NCBI GenBank assembly: GCA_003225295.1
Contig: QHYZ01000092.1
Span: 1-60,230 of the forward strand
Direction: 5' to 3'
DNA from: Acidobacteriota bacterium
Lineage (GTDB): Bacteria; Acidobacteriota; Terriglobia; Acidiferrales; UBA7541
DNA: 60,230 bases
In this document: positions 17,647-25,138 of the stretch, one piece after another
Position numbering within the stretch: the first letter of the stretch is position 1
Layout of the letters: each line of letters begins with the position of its first letter
Translations under genes and position numbers: made by a program
The notes under the pieces: model-generated
The model's input: the letters and a program-made list of their open reading frames with translations, nothing else
Database searches by the model: none
Told to the model about the DNA's origin: nothing

Positions 17647-18471
17647 CTACTTTGAATCCCTTTCCGCCATCGCAGCTTGGATCGCCTTTTCAGCCACCGG
17701 CGCCATCACCGCGTATCCGGCAGCGTTGGGATGGAGGCCATCCGCGCTGATTTCCTTTTTGAGCAGCCCTTCGTCGTCCACCATGACGGAAAAATAGTCG
17801 AGATATACATGGCCTTTCTCCGCGGCGTACTTTTTGATCCAGGTGTTCAGTTCTAGAATCTTCTCTGGTGGGCGCTTGATGCGCATATCGATAGGATGGC
17901 CTTCGCGGTCGTGCCCATAGTTGCTTACGGGCATTACCGAGGACAACACCACGCGAATGCCATTGGCGCGGGCCAGTTCCGCCATCGACGCCAGGTTCCC
18001 TTCCGTTTCCTCCAGCGTGATCGGACCCGTATTTCCAGCAATGTCGTTGGTTCCCGCCAGAATCACTACAACTTTCGGCCGCAGGGCGATCACGTCGGCG
18101 CGAAATCGCAGTAACATTTGTGGTGTCGTCTGCCCGCCAATTCCCCTCCCCAGGTACGGCTTCCCTGGAAAAAATCCACCGAATTGTGGTAGCACCCACA
18201 TGTCCGTAATCGAATCGCCCATGAAAACGACGCGCTGTTCGTCCTTCGCCAGGGCTGCCATGGTGGCGTTGGCATCCCGATAGTGCGCGAGATCCGGCCA
18301 ATCCTTCAGCCGCTTCTCTTGCGCTTCCAACCTAGCCTTCACCTCTGCCAACTCCCCGCAATCCTCCGGCGCCTTCGCGGGCGCTTGGGTCTGCGCCCCT
18401 GCCAATAGCCCGTGGGCGCACACGGCCAAAGTAACGGCAAGACAAGCAGTCAGCTTGAAAACAGTCTCCAT
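17647..18471 (-). CDS. Secreted SGNH/GDSL-family hydrolase
   Basis: This is a lipase- or acyl-esterase-type SGNH hydrolase of 274 residues, exported by an N-terminal signal peptide (LTACLAVTLAVCAHGLLAGAQT). The four family blocks are visible: block I FMGDSITD with nucleophile Ser87, block II Gly in GRGIGGQTTPQM, block III Asn in LAGTNDIAGN, and block V Asp-x-x-His in DGLHPNAAGY. A short coiled-coil-like segment (AEVKARLEAQEKRLKDW) precedes the domain. A strong AAGGAG ribosome site fixes the start. Such enzymes act on carbohydrate acetyl esters, lipids or peptidoglycan; the substrate is not evident. It is transcribed away from the next gene. Confidence 0.9.
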   Translation of the reverse strand: METVFKLTACLAVTLAVCAHGLLAGAQTQAPAKAPEDCGELAEVKARLEAQEKRLKDWPDLAHYRDANATMAALAKDEQRVVFMGDSITDMWVLPQFGGFFPGKPYLGRGIGGQTTPQMLLRFRADVIALRPKVVVILAGTNDIAGNTGPITLEETEGNLASMAELARANGIRVVLSSVMPVSNYGHDREGHPIDMRIKRPPEKILELNTWIKKYAAEKGHVYLDYFSVMVDDEGLLKKEISADGLHPNAAGYAVMAPVAEKAIQAAMAERDSK

Positions 18472-18673
18472 CGATTTCTCCTTCCTCTTCCTTCCGAGAA
18501 CTAACCACTAAGAACCAAGAACTGAAGCTACCCTCACCCTCCCGGCCAGTGCCCCAACCATTACCTGTACTCTGGTACGGAGGCTCTATGGACGTAAACC
18601 TTGCGTAACGCAAAGATGTGGTCGAAGCAGAGATTAATACTTTCAAAATTCACTGGCGGATGGAAGGGGTACG

Positions 18674-19669
18674 ATGACAGGTAAATTCATTCTTCTCGGT
18701 GCTCTTGCGAGCCTAGCTTTGAACACATCTTCGCGGGCAGCAGAACTTGGGACTTCATGCGCTCCTCCCCTCAACGCCGTCCTCATCAGCAAGATTAGTT
18801 GCAATGGATACCTCAGTGTTCCCATGACCGCCGATCAGGAACAGTCGCTCCCCCTCCAGGTTATCGCCACCCTAGAATGCGGCCAGGAAGTCGGGGTACT
18901 CTCCGACGCCGAAGGATATACGGTAAATATCCACACCACGGACGGCAAGAATGGTTACGTCGCGCGCATGTATCTCACCCAACCGGTCCGGAAGCAAGCA
19001 AAGGTTTCGGCACCAGGGGATGACGCACCGCTGAATAACGGCGTGGCCCACTGGCAGTCTGGCTCCAAAGGTAGCTATGAATTTACGAGCGGGGACAAGC
19101 TGGTGGAATCGCTGACCGCCAATGGCATCACCGTACAGATTTCGCTGCAGGACACGGGATGGAAAATGCGCGCCAATGTCGCCGTGGTCAACGGCGGCCA
19201 GCAACCGGTCCACTTACAGCCGAGGTTGCTCTCGCTGGATGAGATCGCGCCACTGGTGAGGCCGCTTCGCTACCAGGATCCGGCGGAAGTGGCCAAAGCC
19301 GCCAATCATCAGATCCTGTGGACCGCGGCCAGCGCAGGCCCATCTGGCGGCGCGCAGCCGCAGCGGACTTCATCGAGCACCGACCTGTACACCGTGAATT
19401 ACAGACTTCCGTCGTCTGACCCTTCACGCAACTATCTCGCACAGCACCAGGCCCTCGAAGAGATCGCCGCGAAAAATCAGGCCGCGCTCGTCAACATGGT
19501 CCGGGAAATCAATGCTCTCTCATTGAGAGAATGTACCCTGAAACCAAACGAGAGGACCGCGGGAGCCGTGTGGTTCGAACGCGACGCAAAATCAAACCAG
19601 GTTGTCTTGCGCGTCCCTGTCGGCGGCGTAATCTTTGAGTTTCCGCTTTCCTTCAATCACGAAAAGTAA
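18674..19669 (+). CDS. Exported protein of unknown function with SH3-like region
   Basis: I do not recognise a named family. The 331-residue protein has a signal peptide (FILLGALASLALNTSSRAA). Residues ~45-105 (ATLECGQEVGVLSDAEGY, then GKNGYVARMYL) resemble a bacterial SH3 domain, often a cell-wall or ligand-binding module. The central part (VQISLQDTGWKMRANVAVVNGG) looks like a beta sandwich, as in proteins with an N-terminal exported DUF. The C-terminal part has a short helical segment (ALEEIAAKNQAALVNMVREI), then a strand-rich end (VVLRVPVGGVIFEFPL). The GGAAGGGG ribosome site supports the start. An intrinsic terminator follows directly, so it is a monocistronic unit. Confidence 0.72.
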   Translation: MTGKFILLGALASLALNTSSRAAELGTSCAPPLNAVLISKISCNGYLSVPMTADQEQSLPLQVIATLECGQEVGVLSDAEGYTVNIHTTDGKNGYVARMYLTQPVRKQAKVSAPGDDAPLNNGVAHWQSGSKGSYEFTSGDKLVESLTANGITVQISLQDTGWKMRANVAVVNGGQQPVHLQPRLLSLDEIAPLVRPLRYQDPAEVAKAANHQILWTAASAGPSGGAQPQRTSSSTDLYTVNYRLPSSDPSRNYLAQHQALEEIAAKNQAALVNMVREINALSLRECTLKPNERTAGAVWFERDAKSNQVVLRVPVGGVIFEFPLSFNHEK

Positions 19670-19690
19670 TCGAGTCTATACGCCGCTCCT

Positions 19691-19731
19691 GTCCCGCCCT
19701 TCTTCCTCCGGATGGGCGGGGCTTTCGTTTC
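19691..19731 (+). terminator. Intrinsic terminator after the SH3-like protein gene
   Basis: CCCGCCC (19693-19699) pairs with GGGCGGG (19714-19720), extendable by a G-T and a G-C pair, with a 14-base loop. TTTCGTTT follows directly on the plus strand. Confidence 0.65.
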
Positions 19732-19971
19732 TGGTCCCTTCTTTTAGGTTGTTTCATTAAGTGCGTTGCGCCAACCCTCGGCCGCTGCGCGCATTTTTGC
19801 CCATCCGCGAATAGCTTGAACTTCTTCGGCGCGCGTCACGCTCGAGAGGCTGCGTTTCCTGAATCTCACTGGGGAGGCATGTGGAGATGGCAGAAGATGC
19901 CTGCGTCCGGCGGTTTTTCCGGTACGCAGAGCAAGCCCACAACAGATTCAGCAAGATTCAGTTAGAGTCAG

Positions 19972-20018
19972 CAGCCCGCCAGTTCCCAGGATTGCGGTCC
20001 CTACCGGACCGCGGGCTG
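19972..20018. repeat. Compound inverted repeat
   Basis: An outer pair CAGCCCGC (19972-19979) and GCGGGCTG (20011-20018) encloses a perfect inner hairpin GCGGTCC-CTACC-GGACCGC (19994-20012). The inner and outer right arms overlap by two bases. No T-tract follows. Such structures resemble dispersed palindromic repeats more than a terminator. Confidence 0.5.
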
Positions 20019-20099
20019 GCAAGGATTTCCCGGAACGTTCTTCAACGTTGTTCCCCATCGATGGCAATTGGTCCAGGCGACCAGCTACAATGTTTGTCT

Positions 20100-20813
20100 A
20101 TGAAGTGCCCGGGCTGCGGAACCGAAATGACGGCCATGGCGCTGGGCGGCCACTTAGGCGCACAGGTCAGCATCGATGTGTGCGCCCCTTGCCAGGCGTT
20201 CTGGTTCGATCAGTTCGAAAGCCTGCAGCTCTCTGCCGGCTCCACACTGAAGCTCATGAAGTTTATCGGTGAACACTCGTCACTGCGGAAGGCATCGCTG
20301 CCGGACGCGCTCCCCTGTCCGCGGTGCGCAACGAGGCTGCGGCTGGCGCACGACATGCAGCGAAACATGCCTTTCACTTATTGGCGATGCGGGAACGAAC
20401 ACGGTCGCTTCATCGGCTTTTTCGAGTTCTTGAAAGAAAAGAATTTCATCCATCCACTGTCGTCTGAACAGATCAAGGAGTTGCGGCAGAACGTTCAGTT
20501 TGTGAATTGCTCCAACTGTGGGGCGTCCATCAACCTGGAATCCACCTCGGTCTGTTCCTACTGCCACTCGCCCATCTCCATGCTCGATATGAAGCAGCCG
20601 CAGCAGATGCTGGAGCAGCTCAAACAAGCTGCCGAGCCTCGGCCGATTGATCCGGCACTCCCTTTGAAACTCGCGTCCGCAAGGTTGGAAACGGAAACCT
20701 CCTTGGCCGGATTTGATCGCAGTCCTGAATGGTGGAGCGATGCTCACTCGTCCGGCCTGGTGCAGGCCGGTCTGAACGCCGTCACCCGATGGCTCAACGA
20801 GTTGGTTGATTGA
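20100..20813 (+). CDS. Zinc-ribbon protein of unknown function
   Basis: The 237-residue protein starts with a TFIIB-like zinc ribbon, MKCPGCGTEM with partner VCAPCQAFWFD, of the kind found in zf-TFIIB bacterial proteins. A second set is CPRCATR with RCGNEHGR, and a third is NCSNCGAS with CSYCHSP (about residue 145). Three treble-clef ribbons in a row suggest a structural or nucleic-acid role. The remainder is helical and ends WWSDAHSSGLVQAGLNAVTRWLNELVD, possibly amphipathic. The ATG at 20100 is chosen because the first CxxC motif follows directly; upstream in-frame starts at 20061 and 19881 exist. The ribosome site is poor. Function unknown. Confidence 0.72.
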   Translation: MKCPGCGTEMTAMALGGHLGAQVSIDVCAPCQAFWFDQFESLQLSAGSTLKLMKFIGEHSSLRKASLPDALPCPRCATRLRLAHDMQRNMPFTYWRCGNEHGRFIGFFEFLKEKNFIHPLSSEQIKELRQNVQFVNCSNCGASINLESTSVCSYCHSPISMLDMKQPQQMLEQLKQAAEPRPIDPALPLKLASARLETETSLAGFDRSPEWWSDAHSSGLVQAGLNAVTRWLNELVD

Positions 20814-20827
20814 TGGCTATGAGCCCC

Positions 20828-20841
20828 CCTAATTAATTAGG
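20828..20841. repeat. Perfect 14-bp palindrome CCTAATTAATTAGG
   Basis: A perfect AT-rich palindrome sits 15 bases after the zinc-ribbon gene stop. It has the size and symmetry of a dimeric-regulator operator, but the nearest downstream gene is a remnant. It has no T-tract and is too AT-rich for a terminator. Confidence 0.4.
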
Positions 20842-20970
20842 AGAATTCAAGCGTGCGCCTTTAAAGATGCATCATTTCCGAAGGGTAGGTAGTGGGTTAG
20901 TGTGCCGAAGTCCAGCGCGGAAGGTTCTTAGAGTAAGTCTCGCGTATGACAACTCCGCTGAGGAGGCCAT

Positions 20971-21461
20971 ATGTCCAAAGTTACGCTGGCATTCGGATCA
21001 TTCGCATGAGGAGTTGCCGCCACGCTTTTTGCCCTCTCCGGTAGCCCCGCGCTCAGTTCGGCGCAAGGGCGCATTACACCTCAAAGGCCCATTCCACCTC
21101 TGGCCGTGGGTAGTGGCGCAGGGATTCCCACCGTGCCCGTTATTACCAGCATTACGCAGATTTTGGCGTCTCAGCCACAAACTTGGCCTATGACGTGGAC
21201 GGGTCGGAGTGTGTCAGATGTGTTTTTGACGGCCCAGTATTGAGATATAGCGGAGGGAATTTCCAGTTTACAGACTATTCGTTTTCTGGCCCGGTACGAG
21301 TTGAATTCACCGGCGCTGCCCGAAATACGCTCCTATTCCTTCAGTTTGTCCAAAGTTTGGCCGCTGGCCACGCCCCTAAACAGGAGGTGCCAAACACCTC
21401 GGTACTGAAAACAGTAACGCTCAAAGAGCCGATTAAACGCAGCTTTGGAATAACTAAGTAA
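20971..21461 (+). pseudogene. Remnant of a small secreted protein gene (in-frame stop plus frameshift)
   Basis: An AGGAGG ribosome site (20961-20966) precedes ATG 20971. The frame reads MSKVTLAFGSFA, then TGA at 21007-21009, then continues as GVAATLFALSGSPALSSAQG. Read through, this is a classic signal peptide. Around 21114-21170 the coding signal moves to another frame, which reads YYQHYADFGVSATNLAYDVDG and then the strand-rich ECVRCVFDGPVLRYSGGNF to the stop at 21461. That C-terminal part resembles small acidobacterial hypothetical proteins as I recall them; the family has no function I know. A nonsense change plus a frameshift makes this a pseudogene or a badly assembled gene. The alternative is a separate 90-residue gene starting with TTG at 21183. 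Confidence 0.6.
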
Positions 21462-21518
21462 GTAACACTTCAAGGGGAATCTTTTTCAAACTGACCCACA
21501 ACCCACGCTTCAGCGCGT

Positions 21519-21547
21519 TTGACAAAGCTGTGAGCCTCGTTTAACGT
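21519..21547 (+). promoter_or_regulatory. Sigma-70 promoter of rpsT
   Basis: TTGACA (21519-21524), a 17-bp spacer, then TAACGT (21542-21547). The predicted start is near 21554, leaving a leader of about 28 bases with an AAAAGGAG ribosome site. Promoter and leader look intact although the gene behind them is not. Confidence 0.6.
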
Positions 21548-21581
21548 TAGAAGTTTGAGCGATACCCAAAAGGAGCAATAG

Positions 21582-21793
21582 ATGGCGCAGGGACAGGCTA
21601 CCAAAGTTAAGAAGAAGAAAAAGTCAGTTTTGAAGCGCGCGGCGCAATCCCGTCAGCGCGCCGAAGTGAATCGCGCCAACCGCACTCGCGTTCGCACATT
21701 GCCAAGGGCGTGCTGCACGAGAACACCGCCAACCGCTACAAGTCGCGCCTCACGCTGGCCTACAACGGCGTCAAAGCCAAGCCTGCCAAGTAG
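21582..21793 (+). pseudogene. rpsT: Ribosomal protein S20 gene, disrupted by internal deletion and frameshift
   Basis: S20 is a primary 16S rRNA-binding protein of the 30S subunit. The start at 21582 has a good ribosome site, and the first ~38 residues are typical S20 (KKKKKSVLKRAAQSRQRAE, then NRANRTRVRT). Coding then continues in another frame as IAKGVLHENTANRYKSRL, ending NGVKAKPAK at TAG 21791-21793, the expected S20 C-terminus. The two parts together make about 70 residues, while S20 is normally about 85-90, so roughly 20 central residues are missing and the frame is shifted. As read, the protein would be nonsense after residue 38. Because S20 is usually single copy, an assembly or sequencing error is a serious alternative to real loss. 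Confidence 0.8.
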
Positions 21794-21832
21794 CAACGGT
21801 CCTCTCGCTTTCGGATCTTATTGGTTTTTCTA

Positions 21833-21862
21833 GGGCGGGCCTCGGCGCGCCCGTTCTTTTTT
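21833..21862 (+). terminator. Intrinsic terminator after rpsT
   Basis: GGGCG (21833-21837) pairs with CGCCC (21848-21852), with a GC-rich palindromic interior. GTTC and then six T residues (21857-21862) follow. It ends just before the aminotransferase gene and argues against that gene starting at 21864. Confidence 0.6.
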
Positions 21863-21875
21863 CATGCGAGGCCTG

Positions 21876-22934
21876 ATGTCACAGTCGATCCCCATCACCC
21901 GCGTTTCACAGTCCCGTCTCACGGAAGCGCTGCGCGAGAATTCCGAATTCGGCGCCACCTTCAGCGACCACATGTTGGTCGTGGATTGGGAATCGGGCTC
22001 CTGGAAGCAACCTCAAATCGTTCCCTTCGGCCCGATTTCGTTTTCTCCCGCACTCACTCCTTTCCACTATGGTCAGGCCATTTTCGAGGGCTTCAAAGCG
22101 CATCGTACCGCCGGCGGGGGTGTGGCACTCTTTCGCCCGCGTGAGAATTTCACTCGCTTGAATCGCTCCGCCACGCGCCTGGCCATGCCCGACATTCCAG
22201 AGTTGCTGTTCCTCGAAGGCGTCGCTGAATTGGTTCGGCTCGATCGTGATTGGGTCCCCCATCGTGAAGGGGGTTCTCTCTACGTCCGCCCAACGTACTT
22301 CGGTGTCGACGACACCCTTCTGGTTCGCCCCGCCAATCGTTTCCGTCTCATCGTCATGACGTCTCCCGTAGGCCCCTATTTCGCGCAACCGATTCGCCTG
22401 CTCGCCGAAGAGCGCTTCGTCCGCGCCTTTCCCGGCGGCACCGGCGACAGCAAAGCCGCTGGCAACTATGCCGGTGGCCTCCTCGCCGCGCGCCTGGCCC
22501 AGGAAAAAGGATTCCACAACGTCCTCTGGCTCGACGGAGTCGAGCGCCGCTTCGTCGAAGAGTCCGGCGTGATGAACGTCTTCTTTGTTCTGGAAGGCAA
22601 AGCGATTACTCCGCCCCTCACCGGCACGATCCTTCCCGGTGTTACTCGCGACTCCGCCCTGACTTTGCTGGGCGAGATGGGCATCTCCGCCGAAGAACGC
22701 CAAATCGCCATCGACGAACTTCTCTCCGCGCACACCGCCGGAAAACTCACCGAAGCCTTCGGCGCGGGAACCGCCGCCATCGTTGCTCCCATCGCCTGCA
22801 TCCGTTACCGTGATCGCGACCTACAATTCTCCCCCGTTTCCGATTCCTCGGTCGCCGCGCGGCTCCGCTCTCGTCTCGTGGCCATCCAAACCGGCCGTCA
22901 GCCGGACACCCACAATTGGCTCTTGCCCATCTAG
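21876..22934 (+). CDS. ilvE: Branched-chain amino acid aminotransferase
   Basis: This is a fold-type IV PLP enzyme of BCAT type II, exchanging amino groups between glutamate and the keto acids of Leu, Ile and Val. The PLP lysine is in GDSKAAGNYAGG (Lys193). Other family blocks are FGPISFSPALTPFHYGQAIFEG near the N-terminus and FVEESGVMNVFF and TGTILPGVTRDS in the second half. The length of 352 residues is normal for type II. The ATG at 21876 has GAGG five bases upstream; ATG 21864 would add four residues but directly abuts the rpsT terminator T-tract. It is followed after 24 bases by a YciI fusion protein, likely on the same mRNA. Confidence 0.94.
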   Translation: MSQSIPITRVSQSRLTEALRENSEFGATFSDHMLVVDWESGSWKQPQIVPFGPISFSPALTPFHYGQAIFEGFKAHRTAGGGVALFRPRENFTRLNRSATRLAMPDIPELLFLEGVAELVRLDRDWVPHREGGSLYVRPTYFGVDDTLLVRPANRFRLIVMTSPVGPYFAQPIRLLAEERFVRAFPGGTGDSKAAGNYAGGLLAARLAQEKGFHNVLWLDGVERRFVEESGVMNVFFVLEGKAITPPLTGTILPGVTRDSALTLLGEMGISAEERQIAIDELLSAHTAGKLTEAFGAGTAAIVAPIACIRYRDRDLQFSPVSDSSVAARLRSRLVAIQTGRQPDTHNWLLPI

Positions 22935-22958
22935 GCTCACTCCGAAAAGGTGCACTCA

Positions 22959-23597
22959 ATGAACTACTACGCCTTGTTCTACGAACTTGTCGACGACATG
23001 GTCACGCGCCGGGTCCCCTTCCGCGAAGAACATCTGCGCCTTGCCCGCGAGGCCCGCGAACGCGGTGAGCTCGTTCTCGCCGGCGCGCTCGCCGATCCTG
23101 TCGACCGCGCCTTGCTCGTTTTCCACGTCGATGACAAGAGCAAGGCCGAATCCTTCGCCCGCAAAGATCCCTACGTCGTGAACGGCCTGGCAAAGAGATG
23201 GGAAGTCCGCCCCTGGAAGGTGGTGGTCGGCAACGAGCCGCCCGCTTCATCCGCCGCCTCTGGTTCTCCGGCCCGGACGACCGAAACCATCCTGCGCCGC
23301 TGGTCCGCTCGCACCACCAAAGCGCAATTGCCGAAATATCTGGAGCACTTTTCCAAAAATGTTCTGCCCGAGCTTCGCCGCGTCCCCGGCTACCTCGGAG
23401 CCATGGTTTCCGTTGGCCGCCTCGATGGCGAAATCGAAATCGTGGTCGAGACCACCTGGCGTTCCCTCGAATCGATCCGCAACTTCACCGGTCCCGACCT
23501 CGAAGCCGCCGTCGTCGCCGACGAGGCCGCCGCCTTGCTCACCAGCTTCGACCGCCGCGTCCGCCATTGCGAAATTGTGGCGGCCGATCGCCCTTAG
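22959..23597 (+). CDS. Fusion of a YciI-like domain and an antibiotic-monooxygenase-like (ABM) domain
   Basis: Residues ~1-95 match the YciI fold: YYALFYELVDDMVTRRVPF, the His in REEHLRLAREARERGEL, the LAGALADP block and YVVNGLAKRWEVRPW. A Ser/Ala/Pro linker follows. Residues ~110-210 look like a dimeric alpha/beta barrel of the ABM type (LPKYLEHFSKNVLPELRRVPGYLGA, then EIEIVVETTWRSLESIRNF). Both halves belong to the ferredoxin-like dimeric-barrel superfamily, so this is a single-chain pseudo-dimer. The substrate is unknown; YciI-like proteins are related to muconolactone isomerases and dehydrochlorinases. ATG 22959 has an AAAAGG site at 8 bases, better than GTG 22950. Confidence 0.78.
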   Translation: MNYYALFYELVDDMVTRRVPFREEHLRLAREARERGELVLAGALADPVDRALLVFHVDDKSKAESFARKDPYVVNGLAKRWEVRPWKVVVGNEPPASSAASGSPARTTETILRRWSARTTKAQLPKYLEHFSKNVLPELRRVPGYLGAMVSVGRLDGEIEIVVETTWRSLESIRNFTGPDLEAAVVADEAAALLTSFDRRVRHCEIVAADRP

Positions 23598-23782
23598 CTC
23601 CCTCGCCACGCAACCCACGTTCGGGATTGCGACCCTCCCCCGTACGCCCGTCACCCATGTTGTACAGCGCAAGAATCCCTATATCACCTGGGCGGCCCAC
23701 TTTCCTCCGGGGCTGCGGGTTTCGATCACCATGCCCGGTGAGGAGATCGTATCGCAGGTCCGCCGGCCGGCAGCCCTTCGGA

Positions 23783-25015
23783 TCACTCGCGGTCTGCGGC
23801 GGCAGTTTCCCTCATGCGGCCAAGATCAATCTCAATCAAGGCATATTGCGGCAGGTAAACGTCCTGTCCGTGCCTGGTAAGGAGGAATGTCAGCGAAGCT
23901 CCGAGACCTACCCATCGTGCCGCATTGGCAACCGCGGCATCACTCATTGACGCGCCGATTGCGTGAAGGGGAGCTTCGGAAATATCATCAGAAACCTTCC
24001 CAAGGAAGTAGGCATAACCAAGGTCAACCAGCCCGTTTAGCCTCCCGGGTTTGCGACCGTAGAATCTGCCTTCTTGGTCTAGAGCAAAGCGCGCCTGTCG
24101 ATCGGCTTCCGCCGCACACAACGAGCCGCCCACGCGAAGAGGCTCTCCGTCGGGGGGCACGATGCGCTCGACTCGAAGATAGAGACTCCCCGCGCGACTC
24201 AGCATTCGCGGCGCAACACTGCGGACGACGGTTCCTTCCACCACGCTACCAGGCGAGAAAACACGGCCGGCAGCGCGCACGGGCTCCGCCAGCTGGGCTC
24301 GAAATGAGTCGCCCCCATGATTCAGCGAGGCGCGGAGCGCAGTAAGCAAGTAGGCTTGCGCCAGATGTGGTTCTTCCGCAGCGGCCGCTGACGGCACGTT
24401 GGGCTCAAGCGGAACAGAAAACAACACTTCCCGGCGCAATGCCATCAGCAGCGTGTCGGTGGCCCTGCTTTTCTCTCGCGCTGCACCCGCCGCAGGCAGT
24501 GACTTGGCCTTGGGCTGGACCATCACTGCGGAGCTGGCACGCAGAACTTGCACGTCCAACGGCAGCACTTCACCCGTGGGCAGCAGCAAGTCCGCGGCGC
24601 TCAATTCCACGCGATACTCCGTTGGGCGGCTCGTCTCCAACGGGTTGAACGCCCGAACAATCGCGCGTCCTGTTTTCCGCCAGAATCCCAACCCTTCGCG
24701 GATCTTTTCGACCGAGCCCACAGTGACGCGAATCGTGCTCTCGGCAGGCGCCGCTACGTGTTCGCCGGCGTAAAGCGGCGGCGAGAGGCGGCCCTCCAGC
24801 ACTCCTCCTTTTTCGACGCGGCCCCAGCTCTTGCGGCCCGGGAAATCCGCGCGCAACATCGATTCACTGTGCACATGGAGAACGGAAACACCGGGCAGTG
24901 GGCCGGCCGAACTTGCTTCTTTACGGCTAAGCTCCTGCGCACGGAGCACGCACGGGAGAATAGCTAAGATCCCGGTGCCCAGAAGTGTTTTCCGGAAAGA
25001 CGCGATGCGACTCAT
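23783..25015 (-). CDS. Exported protein of unknown function
   Basis: The 410-residue protein has a signal peptide (LLGTGILAILPCVLRAQE). Two similar segments, GGVLEGRLSPPLYAGEHVAAP (about 70) and FSPGSVVEGTVVRSVAPR (about 265), each pair a Gly-rich turn with a strand and recall the repeated beta elements of TrbI/VirB10-like or DUF-type barrel proteins. That resemblance is weak. The middle (residues ~165-215) is Ala-rich and probably flexible. GAGGGAAT just before ATG 25015 supports the start. It is 123 bases downstream of the propeller-phosphoesterase gene and may be co-transcribed. No catalytic motif is visible. Confidence 0.68.
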   Translation of the reverse strand: MSRIASFRKTLLGTGILAILPCVLRAQELSRKEASSAGPLPGVSVLHVHSESMLRADFPGRKSWGRVEKGGVLEGRLSPPLYAGEHVAAPAESTIRVTVGSVEKIREGLGFWRKTGRAIVRAFNPLETSRPTEYRVELSAADLLLPTGEVLPLDVQVLRASSAVMVQPKAKSLPAAGAAREKSRATDTLLMALRREVLFSVPLEPNVPSAAAAEEPHLAQAYLLTALRASLNHGGDSFRAQLAEPVRAAGRVFSPGSVVEGTVVRSVAPRMLSRAGSLYLRVERIVPPDGEPLRVGGSLCAAEADRQARFALDQEGRFYGRKPGRLNGLVDLGYAYFLGKVSDDISEAPLHAIGASMSDAAVANAARWVGLGASLTFLLTRHGQDVYLPQYALIEIDLGRMRETAAADRE

Positions 25016-25138
25016 ATTCCCTCACGATTGGTATTTTCTCGGAATGCACTGATCGGCAAGCTGATCGGAGGCCGTCGAACGGGGTAGGCCGTGGGGCTCC
25101 CCGTTCGACTGGCGGTCAAACCACAACTGTGAGCGACT

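Larger units (their letters stand above)
19670..20099. other. Intergenic region upstream of the zinc-ribbon protein
   Basis: The stretch holds the terminator at 19691-19731 and a compound inverted repeat at 19972-20018. The reading frame of the zinc-ribbon gene stays open back to 19881, but that extension has no domain and crosses the repeat, so I treat it as non-coding. Confidence 0.5.
20814..21581. other. 768-base stretch with no intact gene
   Basis: It contains a 14-bp palindrome (20828-20841), the remnant of a secreted protein gene (20971-21461) and the promoter of rpsT (21519-21547). I see no other supported feature. A 108-codon frame at 20867-21193 has no protein-like character and overlaps the remnant in another frame. 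Confidence 0.6.

Noticed and set aside
21007-21009. In-frame TGA as selenocysteine in the secreted-protein remnant
   Set aside because: It falls inside a signal peptide, with a second frameshift downstream and no visible SECIS-like hairpin directly after it.
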